64,000 bases of DNA from Brasilonema sp. CT11 (lineage in GTDB: Bacteria; Cyanobacteriota; Cyanobacteriia; Cyanobacteriales; Nostocaceae), in NCBI RefSeq assembly GCF_017982655.1, contig NZ_JABXYX010000009.1, positions 56,505-120,504 on the forward strand, written 5' to 3'. Shown piece by piece: positions 9,967-17,987 of this stretch (position 1 is the first letter of the stretch; every line of letters starts with the position of its first letter). The translations under genes were made by a program, and so were the position numbers. The notes beneath the pieces are model-generated. The model did no database searches, had not been told where the DNA came from, and saw nothing but the letters and a program-made list of their open reading frames with translations.

Positions 9967-12726
9967 TCATTCCATTTGTCTGGCTACCAGTTGAGAAAAC
10001 AACCCCTCTTGTTCGGCTAATTCTTCAAATGTACCCACTTGTACCACGCGCCCTGCTTCCATGACATAAATTCGGTCAGCATTGCGAATCGTGCTAAGGC
10101 GGTGAGCAATCACTATCCGAGTTGCATTTAATTTATCTAAACTTTCAGTAACGATCGCTTGTGTGCGGTTATCCAAAGAACTGGTCGCTTCATCCATTAA
10201 AATAATTTTCGGCTTATTGACAAGTGCTCTAGCTATCAATAATCGCTGCCGTTGTCCTCCGGAGAGATTGGTACCACCTTCACTGATAACTGTGTGCATC
10301 CCCATCGGCATTTGCTCAATATCACCAGCAAACCCCGCCATCCGTGCGGCTTCCCAAGCTTCAGTGCGCGATATCAACGCAGAGGCAGATATGTTCTCAA
10401 AAATTGAGCCAGATCCAATTCGACCATTTTGCAGCACCACCCCGAACTGTCTTCGCACTGCCACAAGGTCTAATTCTGCCAAATCAAAACCATCGTAGTA
10501 CACTTTTCCTGAGAGTGGAGTTTCAAACCCCAACAACAACCTCAATATTGTTGACTTTCCACTTCCTGATGGTCCCACTATCGCCACAAATTCCCCTGGT
10601 TGTGCGTAAACACTGACATCATCAAGAATTGGCGAACCATCGTCACGATAACGAAAGCTAATATGGTCTAAAAGGACACGACCCGTCAAGCGTCCTGGAT
10701 CAACCTTGTTAGAATCGTATTCCATCTCCTGCTGCAAAATCGGCTTTGCCCGCTCCCACAGTGGTACAATCGCCAAAATAGTAATCAGAGTATTGCTGAG
10801 GTTGCTGACTCCCCCGATAAAAATTCCCAAGGCGGAATTAAACGCCAAAAATGTTCCTGTTGTGAACCCGCCGCTACCACTCGCTTGAGCCTTTTGCAGA
10901 AACACCACCGCCAACCCAAACAACAGTGCCGAAGTTAGCAAAGATAATATTTCGTTCAACACAGAAACACTGTCTTTAATTTGTTGCGATGTTGCTGTCA
11001 GTCTCATTCTTTGGCTGTACTGATTTGCCCAAGCTGCAAACGCTCGTTCTTCTGCCTGCGCCACCCGCAACTTGGCGACTCCATTTATAAGTTGTACTGT
11101 TAGCCCACTAATTTCACCATCCAATTCTTGCAGCCGTCGCGAAAAGCGAACTAATAGCAAGCCAGAGACAGCAGTGATTGCAGCTGTTAGCAAAGCTACG
11201 CCCACCCCAACTAAAGCGAGTTGCCAACTATAGACAAACATTAGCACTGAGTTGAGTAAAGCAAACAGTCCGCTTAACAGGGTGCGTTGCGTTGCTCCCG
11301 ATAGTAGCCGACGAATTTGGTTTATTGATAAAGTCCGGTTTAGTAAGTCGCCAGAGGAATAAGAGCGGAAAAATGCTGGACTTAATCTCAGGAGTCGATC
11401 CCAAATCGCAGGCTGCAAACTACTATCAGCAGCGTTTTCCACTCGCAATGAAATAATCCCTTGGGACAAGCCAAAAGCTGATCTTCCAAAGGCGATCGCA
11501 AACAGTGCCAGTCCTATTTGCGATAATAAACTCTGATCGCTATCTGGAATTGCACTATCCACCAAAAGCGCTGTTGCTTGCGGCACCACCATCCCCAATA
11601 AGCTACCAATTATCCCAGTTACCAGAATTAAAATGATGTCTTTTTCATAACCCTTAATCCCAAACTGAAACAACGCAAGTGCATTATTGATAACTTTGGG
11701 TAACGGTCGGTAAAACTGGTATGCTTGCGGTGCGAGGGTTGCCGCTACTGCCTGATTGACAAACGTGCGAGTTTGTGAAACTGGGTCAAAGAAAATATAA
11801 TGTTTACCTGCTGGTAACAAAGCGATCGGACGCTTTTCTTCTTGGGTATAAGCTAAAAGGGGACCATACTCACTCAGCCACCAGTCAGACTCTAACACCA
11901 CGCGACGAGTCCGAATTTGGGAAGAGCGAGCAATAGCCTCCACTGGATCTTTGACTCGGTTGATGTCCTCAGACTGCGCCGGAGGATTTATCGTTATCCC
12001 CATTGCTCGTCCTACAGCACCCGCCGCCACCAGCAGCGGTGTTCCTTGAAAAGATACAGATTCTTGCTCCGGTTGCAACACAGAAGCTAACTTAGAGAGT
12101 GCAGAATTGACAACCTGACGGTTGAGTTGCTCTCGTTCTTGAAATTGGCGAAAGGCAGTCTGTGTTTCCTGTTGTTGCAGTGAATTTAAATAGTTGAAGA
12201 ATTCAGAATGTAACTCAGCCAAAAAACTTGGCAGTGAAGCGGCATTTTCTGGTTTTATTAAGGATAAATAATGAGAAAAATTTCCTGCTGTGGGTTCGGT
12301 GCTGAATATTTCACTTAAGTGGTTTATCCAACCTTGTAAAAGGGCGATATGCGTAGCGTCAGCAAGCGGGCTTATCGCTCCTGTTTCACCCGCTACTGCA
12401 CCTGATGCTGCCAAATCTGCAATCGAAATTTGCGATAATTCTGTTGCCTCAATGGCTACTGCTACTAAACTCAAGGATTTACCGATTTTGGTTGCTGCAC
12501 CAAATAACGCCTCGCCTGCACTTACACTGAATAAATAACGGCGATGCTCGTTTTGAGCTTGTGTGACGCGATCGCCTACGGCAGAGCTACGTTTAACAGC
12601 CTCTGGCATCTCATCGGAGACTTTTGTGGCAAACAATGATATATGTCCACTCTTGACAACCCATACTTTTTCTGGATCATCTAGCAGTAGTCGTTCATTT
12701 CCTTTCAGGCGATATAGGACTTCCAT
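9967..12726 (-). CDS. NHLP-type bacteriocin export ABC transporter, permease/ATPase without peptidase
   Basis: A 919-residue protein of the NHLM bacteriocin-system ABC family (TIGR03797 type). The unusual N-terminal third (about 1-330) starts with a cyclic-nucleotide-binding-like segment (KVWVVKSGHISLF) and has no C39 protease. The six-helix ABC transmembrane region follows (about 350-650). The ATPase domain has Walker A GPSGSGKST, signature [15 protein letters not shown] and Walker B IILMDEATSSLD. In known loci this subunit accompanies a second, C39-containing ABC protein and an HlyD adaptor; both are present at 18379-20604 and 22211-23818. It is likely part of the same peptide export machine, though separated by about 5.6 kb of accessory DNA. 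Confidence 0.9.
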   Translation of the reverse strand: MEVLYRLKGNERLLLDDPEKVWVVKSGHISLFATKVSDEMPEAVKRSSAVGDRVTQAQNEHRRYLFSVSAGEALFGAATKIGKSLSLVAVAIEATELSQISIADLAASGAVAGETGAISPLADATHIALLQGWINHLSEIFSTEPTAGNFSHYLSLIKPENAASLPSFLAELHSEFFNYLNSLQQQETQTAFRQFQEREQLNRQVVNSALSKLASVLQPEQESVSFQGTPLLVAAGAVGRAMGITINPPAQSEDINRVKDPVEAIARSSQIRTRRVVLESDWWLSEYGPLLAYTQEEKRPIALLPAGKHYIFFDPVSQTRTFVNQAVAATLAPQAYQFYRPLPKVINNALALFQFGIKGYEKDIILILVTGIIGSLLGMVVPQATALLVDSAIPDSDQSLLSQIGLALFAIAFGRSAFGLSQGIISLRVENAADSSLQPAIWDRLLRLSPAFFRSYSSGDLLNRTLSINQIRRLLSGATQRTLLSGLFALLNSVLMFVYSWQLALVGVGVALLTAAITAVSGLLLVRFSRRLQELDGEISGLTVQLINGVAKLRVAQAEERAFAAWANQYSQRMRLTATSQQIKDSVSVLNEILSLLTSALLFGLAVVFLQKAQASGSGGFTTGTFLAFNSALGIFIGGVSNLSNTLITILAIVPLWERAKPILQQEMEYDSNKVDPGRLTGRVLLDHISFRYRDDGSPILDDVSVYAQPGEFVAIVGPSGSGKSTILRLLLGFETPLSGKVYYDGFDLAELDLVAVRRQFGVVLQNGRIGSGSIFENISASALISRTEAWEAARMAGFAGDIEQMPMGMHTVISEGGTNLSGGQRQRLLIARALVNKPKIILMDEATSSLDNRTQAIVTESLDKLNATRIVIAHRLSTIRNADRIYVMEAGRVVQVGTFEELAEQEGLFSQLVARQME

Positions 12727-12860
12727 ATATATGTATTAGAATACCAAGGTTATGCAAAACTCCCAAACTTCACTCGGCTTGAGCGATCGCTGTTTGTGCT
12801 GATGCTGCCAAATCTACAACAGATTTAAGTTGTCAGCAAGATGATTGACGATTTAGAATA

Positions 12861-12882
12861 TATGTACAGAAGTTTGTACATA
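12861..12882. promoter_or_regulatory. YefM-type operator palindrome
   Basis: A perfect inverted repeat of two 8-bp arms (TATGTACA and TGTACATA) separated by six bases, five bases before the antitoxin ATG. YefM-YoeB operators in E. coli are built from palindromes with TGTACA cores, so this is the expected autoregulatory site. Confidence 0.8.
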
Positions 12883-12887
12883 AATGG

Positions 12888-13193
12888 ATGCTATCCTACA
12901 AAATCACATCCCCGACCGATGCCAGAAATGACTTTTTTAAGCTGTTAGACCTGGTAGTAGAAAATCATCAAGTGTATATCATCAACCGTCGTGATAGCGA
13001 AAACGTAGCGTTGATTGCTGAGTCAGATTTAGTGAGTTTGGTTGAAACGGTTTATCTTTTGCGATCGCCTGCAAATGCACGTCACCTACTGGATGCAATA
13101 GAAGAGTCAAAAACAGGAAAGATTCAACCTCAAACTATGGCAGAACTTCAGCAGGAGTTGGGGATTGAACAAGAAGAAGAAAAAGAAAGTTGA
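12888..13193 (+). CDS. Phd/YefM-family antitoxin
   Basis: A 101-residue antitoxin of the Phd/YefM family: the N-terminal DNA-binding part carries the family pattern (TDARNDFFKLLDLV, then HQVYIINRRDSENVALIAESD). The disordered, acidic C-terminus (IEQEEEKES) would wrap the toxin. It starts at ATG at 12888, directly after a TGTACA-core palindrome. The downstream toxin gene begins inside its 3' end in another frame, so the two are coupled. It is the neutralising and repressing partner of the YoeB toxin. Confidence 0.92.
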   Translation: MLSYKITSPTDARNDFFKLLDLVVENHQVYIINRRDSENVALIAESDLVSLVETVYLLRSPANARHLLDAIEESKTGKIQPQTMAELQQELGIEQEEEKES

Positions 13194-13482
13194 AGCTGAG
13201 GAAATTAAGCCAGTTGTAGTGAATCGCACTCCTGGTTTTAGTTCTAAATTTAAAGAAGATTTAGCTTGGTGGTTTAAGCAAGATTTTGACAAAGCTTCAA
13301 AAATCTTGGATTTGGTGACGGCTGTCATGCAAAACCCATTTGAGGGTATCGGTAAACCAGAACAATTGAAGTATATGGATGCAGATATCTGGTCGCGGCG
13401 AATAGATTTAGAGCATCGGCTTGTCTACCGGGTGGGAAACACCCAGATTGATTTTCTCGCTTGTCGGTATCATTATGAATAA
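13165..13482 (+). CDS. Txe/YoeB-family mRNA interferase toxin
   Basis: A 105-residue toxin of the Txe/YoeB family, which cuts mRNA on the ribosome. YoeB hallmarks are clear: PFEGIGKPEQLKY with the catalytic glutamate, WSRRIDLEHRLVYRV with the catalytic arginine, and the C-terminal CRYHYE containing the His-Tyr pair. No ATG is available upstream of the domain. The TTG at 13165 has AGGAG seven bases upstream and overlaps the antitoxin by 29 bases. The lysine-rich first 20 residues are longer than in typical YoeB (about 84-90 residues), so a GTG start near 13219 is also possible. A 66-bp piece of this gene is duplicated at 14987-15052. Confidence 0.9.
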   Translation: MNKKKKKKVEAEEIKPVVVNRTPGFSSKFKEDLAWWFKQDFDKASKILDLVTAVMQNPFEGIGKPEQLKYMDADIWSRRIDLEHRLVYRVGNTQIDFLACRYHYE

Positions 13483-14006
13483 GATAAAACCTCACCCTCA
13501 ATCCCTCTCCTGATACCGAACCGTATTGCCCGTGGTACTACTTTTACTTCAACTTGTTCCACCCACTGCAGACTATTCGCACTAAGTAAGAAATATTTTT
13601 TGACACAGATATTAGCAGCAATATCGTACAGTTATTATATGGTTAATTGATAGCAACACATTTCCCTAACTTTTTCGCATACCTATTGATGTGCCTTTAT
13701 TTCCAACAATTACAACATGGGTACAGTACATTAACCACACTTTCTATTGATTGTACAGCAAGGATTTCCAGCTTTATTAGTACAAGCCTGCAATTAAACT
13801 TCACACTAAAAAAGCACATACTCACTCTATTTATAGAATTATGTCAATCTCTTTTTTTTGGATATTTGACTACGTATTTTTTAGGTAATTTTTTCACTAA
13901 ACATAACTACCTCTTTAGATAGATAGGAATCCAGATATAACCGAAATATTATACAAACATGCACTCAATACAGAGTGAAAACACACAAAACAGAAGGTAA
14001 TAAAAA
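13483..14006. other. Leader region of the first precursor peptide gene
   Basis: An A/T-rich region with no recognisable gene. It contains block A (13746-13873), of which a diverged copy (block B) lies at 14884-14995. An AGAAGG ribosome-binding site lies nine bases before the peptide ATG at 14007. The region probably holds the promoter and a long 5' leader, but no promoter boxes are convincing by eye. Confidence 0.5.
13746..13873 (+). repeat. Block A, upstream of precursor peptide gene
   Basis: It begins ATTGATTGTACAGCAA and is followed by TTAGTACAAG; TTGTAC (13751-13756) and GTACAA (13780-13785) form an inverted pair. The block shares extended similarity, with small indels, with 14884-14995. 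Conservation of the TTGTAC/GTACAA pair and of the CTATTTATA-TAATTA-GTCAAT segment in both copies hints at a regulatory role. Confidence 0.6.
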
Positions 14007-14207
14007 ATGAGCGCACGTAACGAATTTGAAACCGCAACCAACACAGTTGAAGCATCTTTAGTGGTTGAAGAACTATCTGATGCTGATTTAATGGCAATCA
14101 ACGGTGGTGCTGTGCTCACACCAGTAACCGCAGGTCTTCAGAAAACATTAGAGGGTCTTGGTGATGTAGTATATGGTGTTGCTGGTATAGTAGGAAGTCT
14201 TGCCTAG
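14007..14207 (+). CDS. Double-glycine precursor peptide (bacteriocin-like)
   Basis: A 66-residue peptide. The leader (residues 1-34) is acidic and ends ELSDADLMAINGG, the classic double-glycine signal cut by C39 peptidases. The 32-residue core is glycine-rich and hydrophobic (GLGDVVYGVAGIVGSLA at the C-terminus) with no cysteine, typical of small class II bacteriocin-like or pore-forming peptides. AGAAGG lies nine bases before the ATG. A C39 ABC exporter, a second ABC protein and an HlyD adaptor are encoded within 10 kb, so secretion with leader removal is expected. The activity of the core is unknown; a surface or signalling peptide is equally possible. Confidence 0.85.
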   Translation: MSARNEFETATNTVEASLVVEELSDADLMAINGGAVLTPVTAGLQKTLEGLGDVVYGVAGIVGSLA

Positions 14208-14408
14208 TCTGGATGGCGTTGTTACGCAAGTAGGAACACCAGTATAGTTATCATCGTCTCAGTTAAAGGCAACGCTCAATTAGCGGTGACAAACTTCTTT
14301 AACTACTTCCAATCAACCGGGCAAAGCGGTTTCATTAGCTAAAAGACGCTGATTTCAAGCCGTGTAGGGTAAGCAATCTAAGAAAAATCTGATTGGACAA
14401 TTATCATG

Positions 14409-14442
14409 GCGATAAGCCGGAGGCTTGACGCTCCGCGTACGC
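14409..14442 (+). repeat. Palindromic repeat, GCGATAAGCC family, copy 1
   Basis: It begins GCGATAAGCCGGAGGCTTGA and ends GCTCCGCGTACGC. Near-identical copies are at 35011-35045 (opposite strand, inside a coding region) and 45210-45244. Confidence 0.75.
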
Positions 14443-14451
14443 ACTTTGCAA

Positions 14452-14538
14452 CAATTATCATGGCAATTGTACTTAAATTTTTGGTTAGTTTAAGTCAATT
14501 ATCATGGTATCGTACTTAAATTTCTGGTTAGTTTAAGT
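14452..14538 (+). repeat. Tandem repeat, two units of about 43 bp
   Basis: Two adjacent units (14452-14495 and 14496-14538) both read CAATTATCATGG, then GTACTTAAATTT, then GGTTAGTTTAAGT, with only a few differences. The first 12 bases occur a third time at 14398-14409, immediately before the palindromic repeat, which appears to have inserted into that unit. Confidence 0.75.
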
Positions 14539-14719
14539 AGCAATTATTTTATTTCCTACATCTCAAATTTCTCGCTCATGATATTGGCAAAATCCCTACT
14601 CAGCACTTAGATACCTGGCACTGAGGCAAAAGTGTCAATTGGCACTTGACACTAGCTAATTTTATAATAACTTTCTGACCAGCTAGCAGCTTACTTTCCC
14701 CAGTAAGACTTGCTAGCTG

Positions 14720-14880
14720 GTTTTGGTTTGGGTACTTCACCTTCTTTCCGCAATGTTTTGACCTAATTTACTTTCATCAGGAATGTCAGATTACCGATGT
14801 AATTTCTTCTCCCCTGCACCAGATGCACCCAAGCGCTCCCATTATCTATAACCACTGCCTGCCCCGGTTTCAACAGAGGA
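14720..14880 (-). pseudogene. Unidentified degenerate coding relic
   Basis: On the minus strand, frames starting near 14880 read IPLLKPGQAVVIDNGSAWV and, after a shift, end KPKPASKSYWGK before a stop. PGQAVVIDN resembles the LKPGQ-VVMDNAS block of IS630-type transposases, but the following residues do not. There is no start codon or ribosome-binding site. I treat it as a relic, possibly of IS origin. Confidence 0.3.
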
Positions 14881-14883
14881 ATA

Positions 14884-14995
14884 TTGATTGTACAGCAATG
14901 TCTCCACTTTTTTAGTACAAGTATACTACAAAAACTTATAATAAAAAAGCAATTATCCTATTTATATAATTACGTCAATATCATTTATGCAGATA
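14884..14995 (+). repeat. Block B, diverged copy of precursor upstream block
   Basis: Aligns with block A at 13746-13873 with a few indels. It retains TTGTACA (14888-14894) and GTACAA (14915-14920), and is directly followed by a fragment of the yoeB 3' region. It is not followed by any intact peptide gene on the plus strand. Confidence 0.65.
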
Positions 14996-15052
14996 TGTAA
15001 TCGCGGCGAATAGATTTAGAGCATCGGCTTGTCTATCGGGTGGGAAACACCC
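14987..15052 (+). pseudogene. Fragment of yoeB toxin gene
   Basis: A 66-bp copy of 13379-13444, the part of the toxin gene that encodes WSRRIDLEHRLVYRV, with a handful of substitutions near its left end and one in its body. It has neither start nor stop of its own. Confidence 0.8.
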
Positions 15053-15157
15053 TCTTGTGCTACCTCACCCACAGTAGCAGTGACGTAATTTGTTGTAGTT
15101 TGAGATCCGCCATGAATGTTTTGAGCTTCCTCGTCTGTCAGCCAATTTTGGATTTGG
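15052..15157 (-). pseudogene. Relic of a double-glycine leader peptide gene
   Basis: The minus-strand reading gives NWLTDEEAQNIHGG followed by SQTTTNYVTATVGEVAQ, which then runs into the antisense of the yoeB fragment. The first part looks like the end of a bacteriocin-type leader with its Gly-Gly. The frame has no start codon and the core is truncated at the rearrangement junction. Its position between two functional precursor genes makes the interpretation plausible but not certain. Confidence 0.4.
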
Positions 15158-15289
15158 GATGAGCGGATGAGCGGATTGACTCCACCCTAAAGGTGAGGAG
15201 CTTGAAGATGAGCGGATTTGGGATTGAAGAATTAATTTCGTCCTAGAAGGACGACGCTTGTACCGACTAACAACGCCAAGTGCCTGCGG

Positions 15290-15353
15290 AGGGAAACCCT
15301 CCTATGTCCTTCGGACACGCTAGCCCCCAAGGGGGCGCTACGCAAACGCTATC
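15290..15353. repeat. Composite repeat palindromes
   Basis: Adjacent palindromes GTCCTTCGGAC and AGCCCCCAAGGGGGCGCT, followed by ACGCAAACGCT. The same GGGGGCGCTACGCAAACGCT end occurs at 32161-32183, and its reverse complement at about 63198-63225. Confidence 0.65.
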
Positions 15354-15691
15354 AGTATTGGCTCCCCAATCTAAAATTTAAAATCTAAAATCTAAAATCG
15401 TTTCGGTCAATTACTCCGAAATGTGTGACTTGTACGTCAATAAACGTATTAATTATTACAATTAAAGCTACAAAATGATTTGTAAAAATTGAGTTAAGGT
15501 ACAATTTTTTAGATTATGACAACGATATGAACCCTATATGTATCAAGGTTTTTTGATGAAAAAAATGAATAGACTTATGTTTTATACCTTTTAAATAAAC
15601 AGTAAAATTTTACTAGTGACGGTTATAAAAAACACAACTACTATAAATAGCGGTATATCACTTGCTACATCAATTAGCAGGGATTTACTAG

Positions 15692-15970
15692 ATGAATGTA
15701 AAAAAAAAGTTAGTCATTGACCAGACACAAGTTGGGCAACTAATTGGTCAACTTGGCACACAAACAGCGCTGACTCAGGAATAATTTGTAGCATTTTTGG
15801 GACTGAGATACCCGACAGGAAATAGTTGGATAAATAGACGTGTCAAGCCGTCTGTTTTAGCTATGCAGCAAATTAAGCAGTTATTAAAGCCAAAGGGCAA
15901 AAAAGGCAGGAAATACTCCAAAAAACCTGTGCAAACTTCTTGCTGCAAGGCATTGGAAAAAATGGAATAA
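15692..15970 (+). pseudogene. Helix-turn-helix regulator with in-frame stop
   Basis: An ATG at 15692 opens a frame of 92 codons ending at 15970, interrupted only by TAA at 15782-15784. Before the stop it reads VGQLIGQLGTQTALTQE; after it, in the same frame, FVAFLGLRYPTGNSWINR, then VKPSVLAMQQIKQLL and a lysine-rich tail. This is the XRE-like HTH pattern common in cyanobacteria (LTQEEFAAxLGVxxxTVNRWENG...PSxLAxxQI). The stop sits where a second glutamate is expected (GAA to TAA needs one change). All other codons are intact, so inactivation is recent or the base is a sequencing error. Confidence 0.75.
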
Positions 15971-16015
15971 CACCTGTGCATCAATAAATTGTGTATGAGA
16001 GTAGAAACGGACAAT

Positions 16016-17689
16016 ATGGCAATTTCTGATATCCTCGAAGAACCACAGCTTTTGCGTCTGAGTCGCTGGTTTAGTGGGCGACGCGGCGATTTGACGGGAG
16101 GACTGACAGCAGCTGTGGTAGCCTTGCCTTTGGCTTTAGCCTTTGCGGTGGCAAGTGGAGTAGAACCAAAGGCGGGACTTTACACCGCTATTGTGGCGGG
16201 AATAGTAGCAGCAATCTTTGGGGGTTCGCCGGTACAGATTACAGGACCAACGGGTGCAATGGCTGTCATCTTGGTGGGAATTGTCGCTAAGTACGGCATT
16301 GAGAAAGTTTGGATTGCTGGGGTAATGGCTGGGATTATCCAGATTGCCTTGGGGGTTGCCAAACTTGGACGGCTAGTAAAGTTTATTCCCTATCCAGTGA
16401 CGGCAGGCTTTACTAATGGTATTGCCGTGATTATTTTTTGTGGTCAACTAAATAATTTCTTTGGTTTACAACTGCCGCGTAGCGAACATTTTTTACCGGG
16501 ACTTTGGCAAACTATAACTCATGTAGAAGCTGCAAACTGGGCAGCAGTTGTACTGGCAATGCTGGTGATTGCAACCACGGTTTTGTGGTCCAAGGTTAAT
16601 ACTACAATACCAGGTTCTTTAGTGGGGTTATTGTTGGCGACAGCGATCGCTTATTGTTTTCATTTGCATGTACCAACAATTGGAGCCATTCCTCAATCTT
16701 TACCCATGCCCCAAGGTATTCCTCACTGGAATAATTTTAGCCTGATTCGAGAACTAATTAATCCGGCTTTGGCTTTGGCTGCACTGGGAAGTATTGAATC
16801 ATTGCTGTCGGCGGTGGTGGCTGATGGTATGACGGTGAGTCAGAAACACAATAGCGATCGCGAATTAATTGGTCAAGGCTTGGCAAATATTATTCTTCCA
16901 TTTTTTGGTGGCATTCCCGCAACTGGTGCGATCGCTCGTACTGTTATTAATGTCCGTTCTGGCGGGAAAACCCGACTTTCTGGCGTCATTCACGGTGTTG
17001 CCTTAGCCATTATTGTGTTAACATTAGCACCCTTGGCGGCGCAAGTACCCTTAGCAGCACTTGCTGGCATTTTGATGGTGGTTAGTGTGCGGATGATTGA
17101 ATGGAAAGCCATTGGCTTATTGATACATGCTACCTACTCCGACTTTGGTGTCATGATTCTTACCTGGTTGGTAACAATCTTGTTTGACTTGGTTCTAGCG
17201 GTTGAGGTGGGATTAATTGCAGCCGGGGCGTTGTTTATCAAGCGGATGAGCAATTTGAGCCTTGTCAAAGTACCTGAAACTGAAGTGTTTCCCCCTGGTA
17301 CTCCTCTGGAATTAGGCAAAGAAATTGCTGTTTATCGGGTAGATGGTCCGGTATTTTTTGGTGCTGCGGAAAAGTTTGTTACCTTTGTCCGAGATCAACC
17401 AGAAGTGAAGTATTTAATTCTGCGGTTGCGATATGTGCCAGATATGGATACGACTGGATTAGTAGCCCTAGAAGATATTTACCACGACTTAGAACGCCAC
17501 AATTGCCGCTTAATTCTCACAGGTTTACAACCCCAAGTCAAACAACTACTAGAACGTTCCGGATTGTTAAAAACAATTGGGTTGTCAAATTGTTTTGAAA
17601 CAACGACAAATGCTATTTGCTCTCTGACTGATCATACTCAACCTGTAGCGACTAATTTTCACTTCAAAGAATTGATGGATAATGACTGA
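16016..17689 (+). CDS. SulP-family anion transporter (BicA-like)
   Basis: A 557-residue inner-membrane transporter of the SulP/SLC26 family when started at the ATG at 16016; in-frame TTG 15989 and ATG 15995 are alternatives. About 10-14 hydrophobic segments span residues 25-425, with the family motifs near GLYTAIVAGIVAAIFGGSP and QITGPTGAMAV. A cytoplasmic STAS domain follows (from about residue 440; VDGPVFFGAAEKF and DMDTTGLVALEDIY). Cyanobacterial members include the sodium-dependent bicarbonate transporter BicA, and the length fits, but sulfate or another anion cannot be excluded. No carbonic anhydrase is adjacent. Confidence 0.9.
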   Translation: MAISDILEEPQLLRLSRWFSGRRGDLTGGLTAAVVALPLALAFAVASGVEPKAGLYTAIVAGIVAAIFGGSPVQITGPTGAMAVILVGIVAKYGIEKVWIAGVMAGIIQIALGVAKLGRLVKFIPYPVTAGFTNGIAVIIFCGQLNNFFGLQLPRSEHFLPGLWQTITHVEAANWAAVVLAMLVIATTVLWSKVNTTIPGSLVGLLLATAIAYCFHLHVPTIGAIPQSLPMPQGIPHWNNFSLIRELINPALALAALGSIESLLSAVVADGMTVSQKHNSDRELIGQGLANIILPFFGGIPATGAIARTVINVRSGGKTRLSGVIHGVALAIIVLTLAPLAAQVPLAALAGILMVVSVRMIEWKAIGLLIHATYSDFGVMILTWLVTILFDLVLAVEVGLIAAGALFIKRMSNLSLVKVPETEVFPPGTPLELGKEIAVYRVDGPVFFGAAEKFVTFVRDQPEVKYLILRLRYVPDMDTTGLVALEDIYHDLERHNCRLILTGLQPQVKQLLERSGLLKTIGLSNCFETTTNAICSLTDHTQPVATNFHFKELMDND

Positions 17690-17945
17690 CACTATTTTGC
17701 CATCAAGTGAGCAAAATAGATATCTCAGGACTTACGCACGAACAACGTAACCACAATCATTGCGACCTCGCAGATTTTTCAATCGTTGTGATCCAACCCT
17801 GTCGGGCATCCCTCTGGTGTGGGTTCACCAGAGGGAAAGATTTTAACGCACCCACTTAAGCGAGGGTGAGGTTTTGAGCGCTTTGGTGTGTACACCGTAG
17901 GGCTTTAGCCAGGGAAGTGTCAATTTTTGATTTTTTGGATTAAAA

Positions 17946-17982
17946 TAATTTTGTACAAATTTACTAAATTTGTACAAAATTA
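17946..17982. promoter_or_regulatory. Perfect 18-bp inverted repeat, putative TA operator
   Basis: Two perfect 18-base arms around a single central C (17964), each containing TTTGTACAAA-type cores, ending six bases before the ATG at 17988 of a decayed AbrB-like antitoxin gene. The position and symmetry are those of an autoregulatory operator. Confidence 0.65.
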
Positions 17983-17987
17983 AAAAA

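Larger units (their letters stand above)
14208..15691. other. Decayed accessory region
   Basis: No intact gene. From left to right it contains: CAATTATCATGG repeats (14398-14538) split by a palindromic repeat at 14409-14442; a degenerate minus-strand coding relic at about 14720-14880; a copy of block A (14884-14995); a 66-bp yoeB fragment (14987-15052); a minus-strand relic of a double-glycine leader peptide (15052-15157); repeat palindromes (15290-15353); and a TCTAAAA tandem run (15368-15400). The rest to 15691 is A/T-rich with nothing recognised. Confidence 0.6.

Noticed and set aside
13647..13922. Open frame of 91 codons upstream of the first precursor peptide
   Set aside because: It runs through block A, whose other copy does not keep the frame, so the conservation is not protein-coding.
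14208..14342. In-frame continuation of 44 codons after the stop of the first precursor peptide
   Set aside because: A 45-codon open stretch is not rare by chance, and there is no read-through signal; the GG-type core before the stop is complete in size.
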